This document shows positions 7,937 through 16,098 of a DNA stretch of 33,460 nt, one piece after another (position 1 is the stretch's first letter; each line of letters starts with the position of its first letter). The notes below the pieces were generated by a model. It worked only from the letters and a program-made list of their open reading frames with translations, did no database searches and was not told the origin of the DNA. A program made the translations under genes and the position numbers. Source of the DNA: Bacteroidota bacterium. Its GTDB lineage: Bacteria > Bacteroidota > Bacteroidia > Bacteroidales > VadinHA17. The stretch covers positions 1 through 33,460 of the forward strand of contig JAEYZD010000118.1 in assembly GCA_023430725.1 (NCBI GenBank). The letters run 5' to 3'.

Positions 7937-7952
7937 CCGCAAACTGAAAAAG

Positions 7953-8309
7953 ATGTTCCTGCCTTTTGGCACACTTGCACCCGGTCTTCTGCTCTCGCTC
8001 TTCGCATTTGCGTACATGCTTTTGTTCGGCAGCTATGCCCTGAATAAAACCACAGCGCAAAGCGATGCGGAAAACCATGAGGTACGCCTGACGGCAGAAC
8101 CGGGTCAGAGCAGAACGGCAGTTTCAGCATCATGCTATCACCTTTCACAGGATGACCTTTCAGGCCAGGGCCTCGACCAGGATACTGACAATCAGATAGT
8201 ACGGCAGGTCATCACCTGGATAATAAATATCCCGGATAAAAACCACATTCCGGACTATCATCTTCTCTCTCATTTTACCCGTCCCCCTCCTTCCCTGACT
8301 CAGGCTTAG
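7953..8309 (+). CDS. Small single-pass membrane protein, unknown function, at the head of the hem cluster
   Basis: A 118-residue protein with one strong hydrophobic segment (about residues 5-31, ending LLFGSYALNK), followed by a polar, mostly disordered-looking tail with a second moderately hydrophobic patch (QVITWIINI) and a Pro-rich end (FTRPPPSLTQA). No database family comes to mind. It is called a gene because an exact TAnnTTTG box lies just upstream, the N-terminal segment looks like a membrane anchor, and otherwise more than 550 nt before the receptor would be empty. Overlapping minus-strand frames show no comparable features. The receptor start is 106 nt downstream, so it may be the first cistron of the porphyrin/hem operon. 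Confidence 0.5.
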   Translation: MFLPFGTLAPGLLLSLFAFAYMLLFGSYALNKTTAQSDAENHEVRLTAEPGQSRTAVSASCYHLSQDDLSGQGLDQDTDNQIVRQVITWIINIPDKNHIPDYHLLSHFTRPPPSLTQA

Positions 8310-8415
8310 CGCCACACGGACAGATCTGATCCGGTCTCACCCGGACCCGATGCTTACCCGTTGGAGAACCATCTCCGGCATTTTCCATTTTGCGAAAACC
8401 CAAATAACGGATAAA

Positions 8416-10506
8416 ATGAAACCATACATTTATAATGTATTGATCCTCTGCCTTCTGACTGTCAGCATGGATGCCCAGAAATACACTGTGGCGCCAGACA
8501 CCTCTGTCTACCTGGTAGGTGAACTGAGCGAGATAGTGATCAAGGCATCAAAGGATAATGTCACTTTCAAGAGCCTCCCGGCTTCGGTGACTGTCATCAG
8601 TGAAACCCTTATAGCAAACAACGAGATCAAATCGCTTAACGGCGCCACTGCATCCATCCCCAATTTCTACATGCCCGATTACGGCTCAAAACTCACCTCC
8701 CCGGTCTACATCAGGGGAATAGGATCGAGGATCAACTCCCCGTCGGTGGGGCTCTACGTTGACCATGTCCCCTACTTTGAAAAGGCATCGTTCAGCTTCG
8801 ACTTCTTCGATATAAAAAGGATAGAAGTGCTTCGCGGACCCCAGGGCACACTGTTCGGAAGGAACACAATGGGCGGGATTGTCAACATAATCACCACCTC
8901 GCCGCTGGATTACACCGGGTCAAACATAAGTCTTACGGCAGGCACGCACGGCACATACTCCGTTACAGCCGGTCATTACAGCCAGGCAAACGACAGGCTT
9001 GCCTGGTCAGCAGCAGTGAACTACCTCCACAACGACGGTTTCCATACGAACGCATACTCAGGAGAGAAGGTAGACAGGCTGAACTCGTGGGGTGCACGCA
9101 ACCGTATCATCTATGAACTCACCCCGAGGCTGACCCTCGAGAATATTGCCGGCGCCGAGATCAGCAGGCAGGGCGGTTATCCGTACGCAATCTATAACAG
9201 CGAAACCGGAAGCGCCGGAGATATAAACTACAACCAGGAAAGCCTCTATAACAGGAACATGTTCTCCGATGCCCTTCTGCTGAGCTACTCAGGCACCCGC
9301 TTCGACATCTCCGCAACCACCTCCTACCAGTACCTTGACGACCTCCAGGGGATAGATCAGGATTTCACCCCTGATTCACTCTACTACATCAACCAGGAAC
9401 AGAAACAGCAAATGATCTCACAGGAGGTCATCGCCAGGTCAAAACAGACACGGAAATACCGCTGGCTCTTTGGCGGATACGCCTTCCACCAGTCGTTTGA
9501 CAATGCCGTGGAAGTGGATGCCTGGAAACAGAAAATGAATTACCTGAAGACCTACGATCATAAAATCAGCGGCTTCGCACTGTTCCATCAGTCGACACTG
9601 ACCGACTTCCTTATCCGGGGGCTCACCGTGACAGCCGGGCTGAGGCTCGACACCGAAAGGGATTTTCTTAATTATACGTATGACCGGACACTCAACGGCA
9701 CATATGCACTCCTTGCAGACACCGTCTACCCTGCCCTGAAGTCGCTTGAGATCATTCCCCGTTTTGCCCTGACCTATAAATTCAACAATCAGAGCATCTA
9801 TGCGGTGGCAGCGCGCGGTTACAAGACAGGAGGTTTCAACTCCACCTTCGAGCGTCCGGAGGATCTCACCTTCGAGCCTGAATTCAGCTGGAACTATGAG
9901 ATCGGCCTCAAAACCCCGCTGGTCAGCAACATCCTCTATGCAGATATGGCGCTTTTCTATATCGACTGGCGTAACCAGCAGATATACCAGACCGTTCCCA
10001 GCGGCCGCGGCTCGATGCTCAAGAATGCAGGCCACTCTGTCAGCAAAGGGGCAGAGGTCTCTCTCAGGGCTTCGCTGAACAAAGGTTTCGAGATCAATGC
10101 CGCATACGGATACACCCACGCCACATTCATCTCACACATAGTCAATGCGGAACTCGATTACAACGGCAACTTCCTCCCCTATGTGCCCCGCCACACCCTT
10201 TCCGCAAACGCCTCCAAAAACTTCAGGATCAAAAACTCAAAGGTGCTTGACAATATCAGGGTGAACATTCTGTACCGGGCCAACGGTGACATATTCTGGG
10301 ATGATGTGAATGAAAACAGACAGCCGTTCTACGGGCTTGCAGATGCAAAGGTGTCGTTCATCAGGGGTTCACTGCAGTTTGATCTCTGGTGCAAGAACAT
10401 GTTCAACACTGATTATGCGGCCTTTTATTTTGAGGCTCTCGGCAACAGGTATATGCAACCCGGCAAACCAGCCCAGGCCGGTATGAATCTCTCAATTAAA
10501 TTTTAA
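8416..10506 (+). CDS. TonB-dependent outer-membrane receptor (siderophore/porphyrin class)
   Basis: A 696-residue TonB-dependent receptor that imports a ligand across the outer membrane. The start at ATG 8416 gives a proper signal peptide (1-20, cleaved near MDAQ); the upstream in-frame extension to 8350 would bury it. A TonB-box-like SEIVIKA is at 38-44. The plug domain (about 50-165) contains PVYIRGIGSR, SVGLYVDHVPYF and the hallmark RIEVLRGPQGTLFGRNTMGGIVNIIT. The rest is a 22-strand-type barrel ending in the aromatic NLSIKF. There is no SusC-type N-terminal carboxypeptidase-like domain and no SusD gene, so a small chelate or porphyrin is more likely than a glycan. The permease gene begins 3 nt after its stop. 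Confidence 0.93.
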   Translation: MKPYIYNVLILCLLTVSMDAQKYTVAPDTSVYLVGELSEIVIKASKDNVTFKSLPASVTVISETLIANNEIKSLNGATASIPNFYMPDYGSKLTSPVYIRGIGSRINSPSVGLYVDHVPYFEKASFSFDFFDIKRIEVLRGPQGTLFGRNTMGGIVNIITTSPLDYTGSNISLTAGTHGTYSVTAGHYSQANDRLAWSAAVNYLHNDGFHTNAYSGEKVDRLNSWGARNRIIYELTPRLTLENIAGAEISRQGGYPYAIYNSETGSAGDINYNQESLYNRNMFSDALLLSYSGTRFDISATTSYQYLDDLQGIDQDFTPDSLYYINQEQKQQMISQEVIARSKQTRKYRWLFGGYAFHQSFDNAVEVDAWKQKMNYLKTYDHKISGFALFHQSTLTDFLIRGLTVTAGLRLDTERDFLNYTYDRTLNGTYALLADTVYPALKSLEIIPRFALTYKFNNQSIYAVAARGYKTGGFNSTFERPEDLTFEPEFSWNYEIGLKTPLVSNILYADMALFYIDWRNQQIYQTVPSGRGSMLKNAGHSVSKGAEVSLRASLNKGFEINAAYGYTHATFISHIVNAELDYNGNFLPYVPRHTLSANASKNFRIKNSKVLDNIRVNILYRANGDIFWDDVNENRQPFYGLADAKVSFIRGSLQFDLWCKNMFNTDYAAFYFEALGNRYMQPGKPAQAGMNLSIKF

Positions 10507-10509
10507 AAG

Positions 10510-11718
10510 GTGAAGGATAACAACTGGACCAAATTCCCGGTACTGTTCAGCCTCTACATTGCGCAGAGCATCCCGATGAGCTTCTTCTCAACGGTGATCC
10601 CCGTGATCATGCGGCAGGAGAACTATTCGCTGGAATCGATCGGGCTGCTGCAACTGGTGAAACTGCCGTGGATTTTCAAGTTTCTCTGGGCCCCTCTCAT
10701 TGACAACGTCTCGAGGTCAGTAAGGCGCAACAGGAACACCGTAATTTTTTCGGAGCTCTTTTATGCTGCGGTTATAATCAGCATCGCGTTATTCGATCTC
10801 CAGACCGACTTCAAACTGATAGTTGCGCTCATGGTTGTGGCTTTCATCGCATCCGCCACCCAGGACATCGCCGTGGATATTTTCGCCATCAGGATTCTTA
10901 AACCCGCAGAGCGAAGCATTGGCAACAGCATGCAGTCGGCCGGCAGTTTCACCGGGACGCTCTTCGGCACCGGCGTACTGCTCATTGCTTACCATTATTT
11001 CGGCTGGACGAACCTGCTGTTCCTGCTGGCAATCTTCGTGGTCTTCGCGGTGGGGCCGATGCTTTTATACCGAAGCCCGGAGCCCGTGGCCGCAGAGCCT
11101 AAGGCACGCATAACCCTCGCCGAGATCTACCGCTTCTTTGCTGAAAAGGGGAAGCACAAGAGGGTGCTGATACTGGTCTTTTACTACTCCGGGATAATAG
11201 GCATCCTGACAATGCTCAAGCCATTCCTTGTTGATCACGGGTATAATGTAAAGCAGATAGGGATGATGTCTGGCATCTTCGGCACCTCGGTAGCCACACT
11301 GTCAGCCTTTGCAGGAGGATGGATAGTCAAAAAGGCTGGCAGGCGGCTCTCGATGTATCTATTCCTCTCGGTAAGCCTTATTGCAGCCATCTGGTTCTGG
11401 GTGATGAGCTTCTCGGTACCGTCGCTCCCGGCTCTTTACGGGGGTATTGCGCTGCTGTGGGGTGCATACGGACTCTCAACCGTCGCCATTTATACAACCG
11501 CCATGGACATCGTGCGGAAGGGGCGTGAGGGGACCGACTTTACGGTGCAGATAGTCATCACCCACCTGAGCAGCCTCATCATCGCCGTGCTGAGCGGCAA
11601 GGTGGCCGATATCGTCGGATATACGAGGCTCTTCGGGATAGAGATCATTCTTTGCTTAATCGCAATGGCGGTACTTGTGTACGCCTTGCCCAAAAACAGA
11701 CCCGATGAAGGTAACTGA
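10510..11718 (+). CDS. MFS permease of the PAT family (AmpG / RhtX-FptX-like)
   Basis: A 402-residue, about 12-helix inner-membrane transporter. Family signatures are LLQLVKLPWIFKFLWAPLID (about 46-65) and SATQDIAVDIFAIRILKPAERSIGNSMQSAG (about 115-145), the pattern shared by AmpG muropeptide permeases and RhtX/FptX siderophore permeases. It starts with GTG 10510, 3 nt after the receptor stop; no nearer ATG retains helix 1. Its end overlaps the hemN start by 14 nt. Being sandwiched between an outer-membrane receptor and heme enzymes makes a siderophore or porphyrin the likely cargo rather than a muropeptide (inference). No periplasmic binding protein or ABC transporter is present, so this permease would complete the import route. 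Confidence 0.88.
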   Translation: MKDNNWTKFPVLFSLYIAQSIPMSFFSTVIPVIMRQENYSLESIGLLQLVKLPWIFKFLWAPLIDNVSRSVRRNRNTVIFSELFYAAVIISIALFDLQTDFKLIVALMVVAFIASATQDIAVDIFAIRILKPAERSIGNSMQSAGSFTGTLFGTGVLLIAYHYFGWTNLLFLLAIFVVFAVGPMLLYRSPEPVAAEPKARITLAEIYRFFAEKGKHKRVLILVFYYSGIIGILTMLKPFLVDHGYNVKQIGMMSGIFGTSVATLSAFAGGWIVKKAGRRLSMYLFLSVSLIAAIWFWVMSFSVPSLPALYGGIALLWGAYGLSTVAIYTTAMDIVRKGREGTDFTVQIVITHLSSLIIAVLSGKVADIVGYTRLFGIEIILCLIAMAVLVYALPKNRPDEGN

Positions 11719-13084
11719 AGAACTGCTGAAGAAATATAATGTTCCCGTGCCCAGGTACACAAGCTACCCGCCGGCAAACCATTTCACAACATCCTTCGGG
11801 GAGAGTGACTACGCGGTGATGCTGCGCGATTCAAACAGCCGGCAGCCGGAAAATATCGCCATCTATATTCATGTTCCGTTCTGCAAAAGGATATGTTTTT
11901 ACTGTGGCTGCAACTCATGCCACATAGGCGACGGCTCGCAGGTGGCGCCATATTTCGCTGCACTTGAACGGGAGATCAGGCTGGTATCAGGCTCTATTGA
12001 CAAAAGCCGGGCTGTATCGCAGGTTCATTTCGGGGGAGGGACACCCAATGCAGTCAGCTTCGCCCACCTCGCGAACATTATAGCCCTGCTCCGCTCGGAG
12101 TTTAAGTTTATTAAGAACCCGGAGATTGCAATTGAATGTGATCCCGCCTCGCTCGACCTGAACTATGTTGACAACCTCATAGCAGCAGGCTTCAGCAGGA
12201 TCAGTTTCGGGATACAGGATTTCAATACAGAAGTGCTGCGCCTGGTGAACCGGAGACCCCCGGCAGTGGCTCCGGCAGACCTCATGAAGCACATCAGGTC
12301 GGCCGATCCGGGCATCGGGGTCAATTTTGACTTCATCTACGGTCTGCCCGGGCAGAGTGTTGAATCATTCACAAAAACCATGGAGATGGCTGCCGGCATG
12401 AGACCCGACAGGCTTGTCACCTTCTCGTATGCACATGTGCCATGGGTCAAAAAGCACCAGGTCATACTCGAGAAAAGAGGTCTCCCCTCTGCAGAGGAAA
12501 AAACAAATATGTTCCTCGCAACACACGGCATAATGACCCATGCCGGCTACGAACCCATCGGTCTCGATCACTTCGTGCTGCCGTCAGATGACCTGTTCAC
12601 GGCCTTCACCTCCGGCACTCTGCACCGCAACTTCCAGGGCTACTGCACCCGTAAGACAACCGGCCAGGTCTATGCCTTCGGCGTCACTGCCATCAGCCAG
12701 CTAGAGGAGGGTTACTCACAGAATATCAAAGACATTGAAGAGTACATTTCCCTGACTGAGAAAGGAGTACTGCCGGTCGAGAAGGGTTATAAACTCACTG
12801 CCGGGCAGAAACTGGCCAAGACGGTGATAACTGATCTTATGTGCAACAAGCGTATCAGCTTCCCGGAAACAGCAGCAGCATGCGGCGTGGATGAGGAAAC
12901 CCTCCGCAATGCCATAAGGATTGACGGGAAGGTACTCGGTGATCTTCAGGACGACGGGTTGATAACCTTTACAGATAATGAAATCAGGGTGACCGGGGAT
13001 GGATCATTCTTTATCCGCAATATTGCGGCGGCGCTGGATCCGGAATACCGCGAGGCAGTGCAGACATATTCAAAACCGGTCTGA
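11705..13084 (+). CDS. hemN: Oxygen-independent coproporphyrinogen III dehydrogenase
   Basis: A 459-residue radical SAM enzyme converting coproporphyrinogen III to protoporphyrinogen IX without oxygen. The N-terminal RYTSYP (17-22) is typical of true HemN rather than HemW. The cluster motif is HVPFCKRICFYCGC with Cys60, Cys64, Cys67 and the HemN-type fourth Cys69. GGGTPN and FDFIYGLPGQ are the expected SAM and substrate motifs. The C-terminal HemN_C domain is present (about 365-455). The length matches bacterial HemN. The start at ATG 11705 overlaps the permease end by 14 nt, indicating translational coupling; the frame extends upstream to a TTG at 11675, which is less likely. hemG follows after 3 nt. 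Using the oxygen-independent enzyme fits an anaerobic or facultative host. Confidence 0.96.
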   Translation: MKVTEELLKKYNVPVPRYTSYPPANHFTTSFGESDYAVMLRDSNSRQPENIAIYIHVPFCKRICFYCGCNSCHIGDGSQVAPYFAALEREIRLVSGSIDKSRAVSQVHFGGGTPNAVSFAHLANIIALLRSEFKFIKNPEIAIECDPASLDLNYVDNLIAAGFSRISFGIQDFNTEVLRLVNRRPPAVAPADLMKHIRSADPGIGVNFDFIYGLPGQSVESFTKTMEMAAGMRPDRLVTFSYAHVPWVKKHQVILEKRGLPSAEEKTNMFLATHGIMTHAGYEPIGLDHFVLPSDDLFTAFTSGTLHRNFQGYCTRKTTGQVYAFGVTAISQLEEGYSQNIKDIEEYISLTEKGVLPVEKGYKLTAGQKLAKTVITDLMCNKRISFPETAAACGVDEETLRNAIRIDGKVLGDLQDDGLITFTDNEIRVTGDGSFFIRNIAAALDPEYREAVQTYSKPV

Positions 13085-13087
13085 AAG

Positions 13088-14584
13088 ATGAAAACAGAAA
13101 ACAGGGATATAATAATCATCGGAGCCGGTCTCACCGGTCTTACTCTGGCATACTACCTCAGAAAGAAGGGCCTTACTCCCCTTGTGATTGAGAAGTCCGG
13201 CAGGCCCGGAGGTGTCATTCAGTCGCATACTGAGAATGGGTTTACATATGAGTCGGGCCCGAACACCGGGGTACTCTCAACGAAGGAGATAGCTCTGCTC
13301 TTTGAAGAGCTGAGTCACCACTGCACCCTGGAGACCGGGCAGGGAGGAGCAAATAAACGGTATGTCATGAAAAAAGGGAGGTGGGAACCGCTGCCGTCAG
13401 GCCTTGTCTCCGCCGTAAGAACGCCGCTCTTCACCCTTATGGACAAGTTCCGGATACTTGGGGAACCCTTTAGGAAGCCTGGAAACAATCCCGATGAAAG
13501 TGTTGCCGATATGGTCCGGAGGAGGCTCGGAAAGAGTTTTCTTGATTATGCCGTTGACCCGTTCATCTCAGGGATTTATGCCGGCGACCCTTCGCGGCTT
13601 GTTACGCGTTATGCCCTCCCGAAGCTCTACGCCCTCGAACAGAATTATGGCAGTTTTATCAGGGGCTCAATAAAAAAGAGCAGGGAGCCAAAGAGCGAAG
13701 ATGAAAAGAAAGCCACCAGGAAGGTCTTCAGCGTGAAGGGTGGGCTGGGAAATCTTATTGCAGCGCTGGAGAAGGAGATCGGAATTGAGAATTTCAGGTA
13801 CGGGGTCAGGGACCTGAAGACGGAATACAACGGCAACGGATTTACGGTTTCATTCACCACTTCGACAGGTGCTGTTCCCGGAAGAGACACATCGGGCAGA
13901 CCGGTTCCCGGGAGAGACACTTCTGGTTTATCAGTTCCCGACAGCGAAGCTCCGGCAGCGAAGGCTGCAGCCGGAGAGGCCGGAGCTGCTGAAACACTCA
14001 CTTTTGAATGTTCCCGGCTTGTCTCCACCGTCGGAGGATATGCTCTGCCGGAGATACTCACATTCATCCCGCCGGAGGAGCTTGATCCGATCCTCAGCCT
14101 CAATTATGCCGGGGTGGTACAGGTTGCAGCCGGATACAGCAGGTGGACCGGCACTCCGCTCGATGCCTTTGGTGGACTGGTCCCCTCACGTGAGAAGAGG
14201 CAGATTCTGGGAATACTGTTCCCCTCGGCAATCTTCAGGGATCGTGCACCTGAAGGGGGCGCGCTGCTGTCAGTCTTCCTTGGCGGCACAAGGAACCGGG
14301 AACTGATAACAAAAAGTGATGAGGAGATAACTGCCATCGCCCTTGGCGAGATAAGGAAAACCCTCGGTTCCGAAGGGGAGCCTGACCTGCTGAAGGTCTT
14401 CAGGTATGAGAAAGCAATTCCCCAGTATGAAATTTCATCAGGCGAGAGGCTGGAATGCATCGGAGAACTCGAAGGAAGGTACCCCGGACTGATCCTTGCA
14501 GGAAATATCAGGGACGGTATCGGGATGGCTGACCGGGTGAAGCAGGCCGGGTTAATTGCTGACATGTTAACAGAGGCACGATGA
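13088..14584 (+). CDS. hemG: FAD-dependent protoporphyrinogen oxidase (HemG/HemY type)
   Basis: A 498-residue flavoprotein oxidising protoporphyrinogen IX to protoporphyrin IX; members from some bacteria act on coproporphyrinogen instead. The N-terminal dinucleotide-binding motif is IIIIGAGLTGLTLAYYLRKKG, followed by IEKSGRPGGVIQS and the ESGPNTG block. The C-terminal FAD motif LILAGNIRDGIGMADRVKQAG is also present. The enzyme carries an unusual Pro/Gly/Ala-rich insertion at about residues 260-300, built on 10-residue repeats (VPGRDTSG-x-x), inside an otherwise ordinary enzyme. It lies between two catalytic subdomains and is probably a surface loop. The stop overlaps the hemH start by 4 nt (ATGA), so the two are translationally coupled. 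Confidence 0.94.
   Translation: MKTENRDIIIIGAGLTGLTLAYYLRKKGLTPLVIEKSGRPGGVIQSHTENGFTYESGPNTGVLSTKEIALLFEELSHHCTLETGQGGANKRYVMKKGRWEPLPSGLVSAVRTPLFTLMDKFRILGEPFRKPGNNPDESVADMVRRRLGKSFLDYAVDPFISGIYAGDPSRLVTRYALPKLYALEQNYGSFIRGSIKKSREPKSEDEKKATRKVFSVKGGLGNLIAALEKEIGIENFRYGVRDLKTEYNGNGFTVSFTTSTGAVPGRDTSGRPVPGRDTSGLSVPDSEAPAAKAAAGEAGAAETLTFECSRLVSTVGGYALPEILTFIPPEELDPILSLNYAGVVQVAAGYSRWTGTPLDAFGGLVPSREKRQILGILFPSAIFRDRAPEGGALLSVFLGGTRNRELITKSDEEITAIALGEIRKTLGSEGEPDLLKVFRYEKAIPQYEISSGERLECIGELEGRYPGLILAGNIRDGIGMADRVKQAGLIADMLTEAR
13874..13950 (+). repeat. In-frame 30-bp tandem repeat inside hemG
   Basis: Copies begin at 13874, 13904 and 13934 with GTTCCCG. The first two encode VPGRDTSGRP and VPGRDTSGLS; the third degrades after VPDSEAP. 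The period is exactly 30 nt, so reading frame is preserved. Downstream coding is Ala-rich (AAKAAAGEAGAAE). Confidence 0.75.
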
Positions 14585-15600
14585 ACAGAAAGGCGCTCCT
14601 GCTCATAAACACAGGTACCCCTGACACGCCAGCGGTTAAGGATGTTCGTAGGTTCCTCTCCCAATTCCTGAATGACGCCAGGGTGATTGACCTGCCGTGG
14701 CTTTCACGCAAGATGCTTGTCAATCTGATAATTGTCCCATTCAGGGCCCCCCGCTCTTCGGCCCTTTACAGGAAACTCTGGACAGATAATGGCTCTCCAC
14801 TTCTTATAAACCTTGAAAAGCTCGTTGCCGGACTGCAGGAAAAAGTCGGCGACAGCTGCGATGTTTTTGGTGCAATGCGCTACGGCAATCCCTCTCTCGA
14901 AAAGATCTTCAGACAGGTTGCCGGGGCGGGTTATGATGAGATAATAATCTTCCCGCTCTTTCCCCATTATGCCTCATCGACAACCGGATCGGTTCACGAA
15001 TTTGTGATGAAACTTGCATCAGGCCTGAATGTAATCCCTTCACTCAGGTTCATCAGCCAGTATTTTCAGAACCCGGTATTCATTGAAGCCTGGGCGGAAA
15101 ACATCAGAAACCACCACCCGGAAAATCATGATCATGTGCTCTTCTCCTACCACAGCCTCCCGATACGGCAGGTGGAAAGGACGCACCCTGATGTCACCGT
15201 CGCCGCCTGCAACTGTCCTGTGAGCATGCCTGAGCACGGGAGACACTGTTACAGGGCTGCCTGTTATGAGACTACCCGCCTCATAGTCGCCATCCTGGGC
15301 CTGAAGGAGGGGACATACTCCACCGCTTTCCAGTCGAGGCTGACAGGCAAATGGCTCTCCCCTTTCACTGACCGGGCACTGCAGCAGCTGGCTGCTGAGG
15401 GCAAGAGCAGGGTGCTTGTAGCGGCTCCTTCATTTACTGCTGACTGTCTTGAGACGGTGATTGAGATAGGTGATGAATACAGGCATCTTTTCCGGCAGGC
15501 CGGAGGCAGTGAGCTTGTGATGGTGCCGAGCCTGAATGACAGCCCGCTATGGATAAACGCCATATCTGACATTGCAGGACTGAATAATAAGTTGACATGA
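14581..15600 (+). CDS. hemH: Ferrochelatase with a four-cysteine internal insertion
   Basis: A 339-residue ferrochelatase inserting Fe2+ into protoporphyrin IX (or coproporphyrin III). The catalytic His191 is in FSYHSLPIRQ, and the Glu-containing signature PSFTADCLETVIEIGDEY is at about 283-300. LLINTGTPDTP and AFQSRLTGKW are further family motifs. Between the His loop and the helix YETTRLIVAILG is an insertion carrying Cys210, Cys212, Cys223 and Cys228. The position and the HCYRAACYETTR wording resemble the internal [2Fe-2S] site I recall from Myxococcus-type ferrochelatases, so a cluster is likely (inference). It overlaps hemG upstream and the small membrane-protein gene downstream by 4 nt each. 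Confidence 0.96.
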   Translation: MNRKALLLINTGTPDTPAVKDVRRFLSQFLNDARVIDLPWLSRKMLVNLIIVPFRAPRSSALYRKLWTDNGSPLLINLEKLVAGLQEKVGDSCDVFGAMRYGNPSLEKIFRQVAGAGYDEIIIFPLFPHYASSTTGSVHEFVMKLASGLNVIPSLRFISQYFQNPVFIEAWAENIRNHHPENHDHVLFSYHSLPIRQVERTHPDVTVAACNCPVSMPEHGRHCYRAACYETTRLIVAILGLKEGTYSTAFQSRLTGKWLSPFTDRALQQLAAEGKSRVLVAAPSFTADCLETVIEIGDEYRHLFRQAGGSELVMVPSLNDSPLWINAISDIAGLNNKLT

Positions 15601-16025
15601 AAGCTGCTCAGGACAAATGCAAACCCGGAGTGCCGAGACGGGTGCTTCCCCTGATTGCAGGGTTGATGTGGTGCGGTGTAGGTACAATGCTCTCCGTGAT
15701 GGCATTCCGGTGGCTTTCGGATTACAGCGGCAATGTCTGGCTCTTTGCAGTCTGCGGTGCGGCCTTCGCGCTTGTCATGCGCCGCTTCAGCTTCCTGAAG
15801 GTTGCAGAAAAGAATCTTGACCGAATAGCTGAGCTGCCCACCAGGCCGTGTATCTTCTCATTCATCTCGTGGAGAAGCTGGCTCCTGGTTGCCTTCATGA
15901 TCTCCCTCGGCATCACCCTTCGCCACTCCCCGATGCCAAAAGAGTACCTGGCGGTGATTTACATGGGTATCGGACTGGGGCTGCTGCTGTCGGGCATCAG
16001 GTATTTCAGGCCTGAACCATCATGA
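15597..16025 (+). CDS. Four-helix membrane protein coupled to hemH, unknown function
   Basis: A 142-residue integral membrane protein with about four transmembrane segments (roughly 16-37, 46-62, 86-106 and 115-134) and an internal basic loop (MRRFSFLKVAEKNLDRI). Phrases such as LPLIAGLMWCGVGTMLS, SWRSWLLVAFMISLGITLRHSP and YMGIGLGLLLSGIRYFRP suggest two related halves, each with a helix pair. I have no named family for it. Its ATG lies within the hemH stop (ATGA), so translation is coupled to ferrochelatase, and it ends the tight operon. A role in porphyrin or heme handling at the inner membrane is possible but rests only on context. One Cys (Cys26) lies in helix 1 and no clear heme-ligand pair is visible. 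Confidence 0.8.
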   Translation: MKAAQDKCKPGVPRRVLPLIAGLMWCGVGTMLSVMAFRWLSDYSGNVWLFAVCGAAFALVMRRFSFLKVAEKNLDRIAELPTRPCIFSFISWRSWLLVAFMISLGITLRHSPMPKEYLAVIYMGIGLGLLLSGIRYFRPEPS

Positions 16026-16064
16026 AAAATATCTGAATTTCAGCAATTTTAGTGAACTTTTTAG

Positions 16065-16096
16065 CCGGTTAATCCTTATTACTAAAAACTAACCGG
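16065..16096. promoter_or_regulatory. Dyad CCGGTTA...TAACCGG before the kinase start
   Basis: CCGGTTA (16065-16071) and TAACCGG (16090-16096) form a 7-bp inverted repeat with an 18-nt loop directly before ATG 16099. Because CCGG is itself palindromic, the arms can also be read as the direct repeat TARCCGGT, 28 nt apart. It could be an operator or an RNA hairpin hiding the start region. Confidence 0.3.
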
Positions 16097-16098
16097 TA

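Noticed and set aside
9439..10119. 226-codon minus-strand frame
   Set aside because: It is antisense to the TonB receptor, which has clear domain motifs; the antisense peptide has no domain, signal or promoter.
13874..13963. CRISPR-like array from the regular 30-bp period
   Set aside because: The units are adjacent without spacers and are in frame inside hemG, so this is a coding tandem repeat.
13645..14103. 152-codon minus-strand frame rich in Ser, Pro and Val
   Set aside because: It is a shadow of hemG, and its low complexity mirrors the hemG repeat insertion.
14104..14664. 186-codon minus-strand frame
   Set aside because: Antisense to the end of hemG and the start of hemH; no recognisable features.
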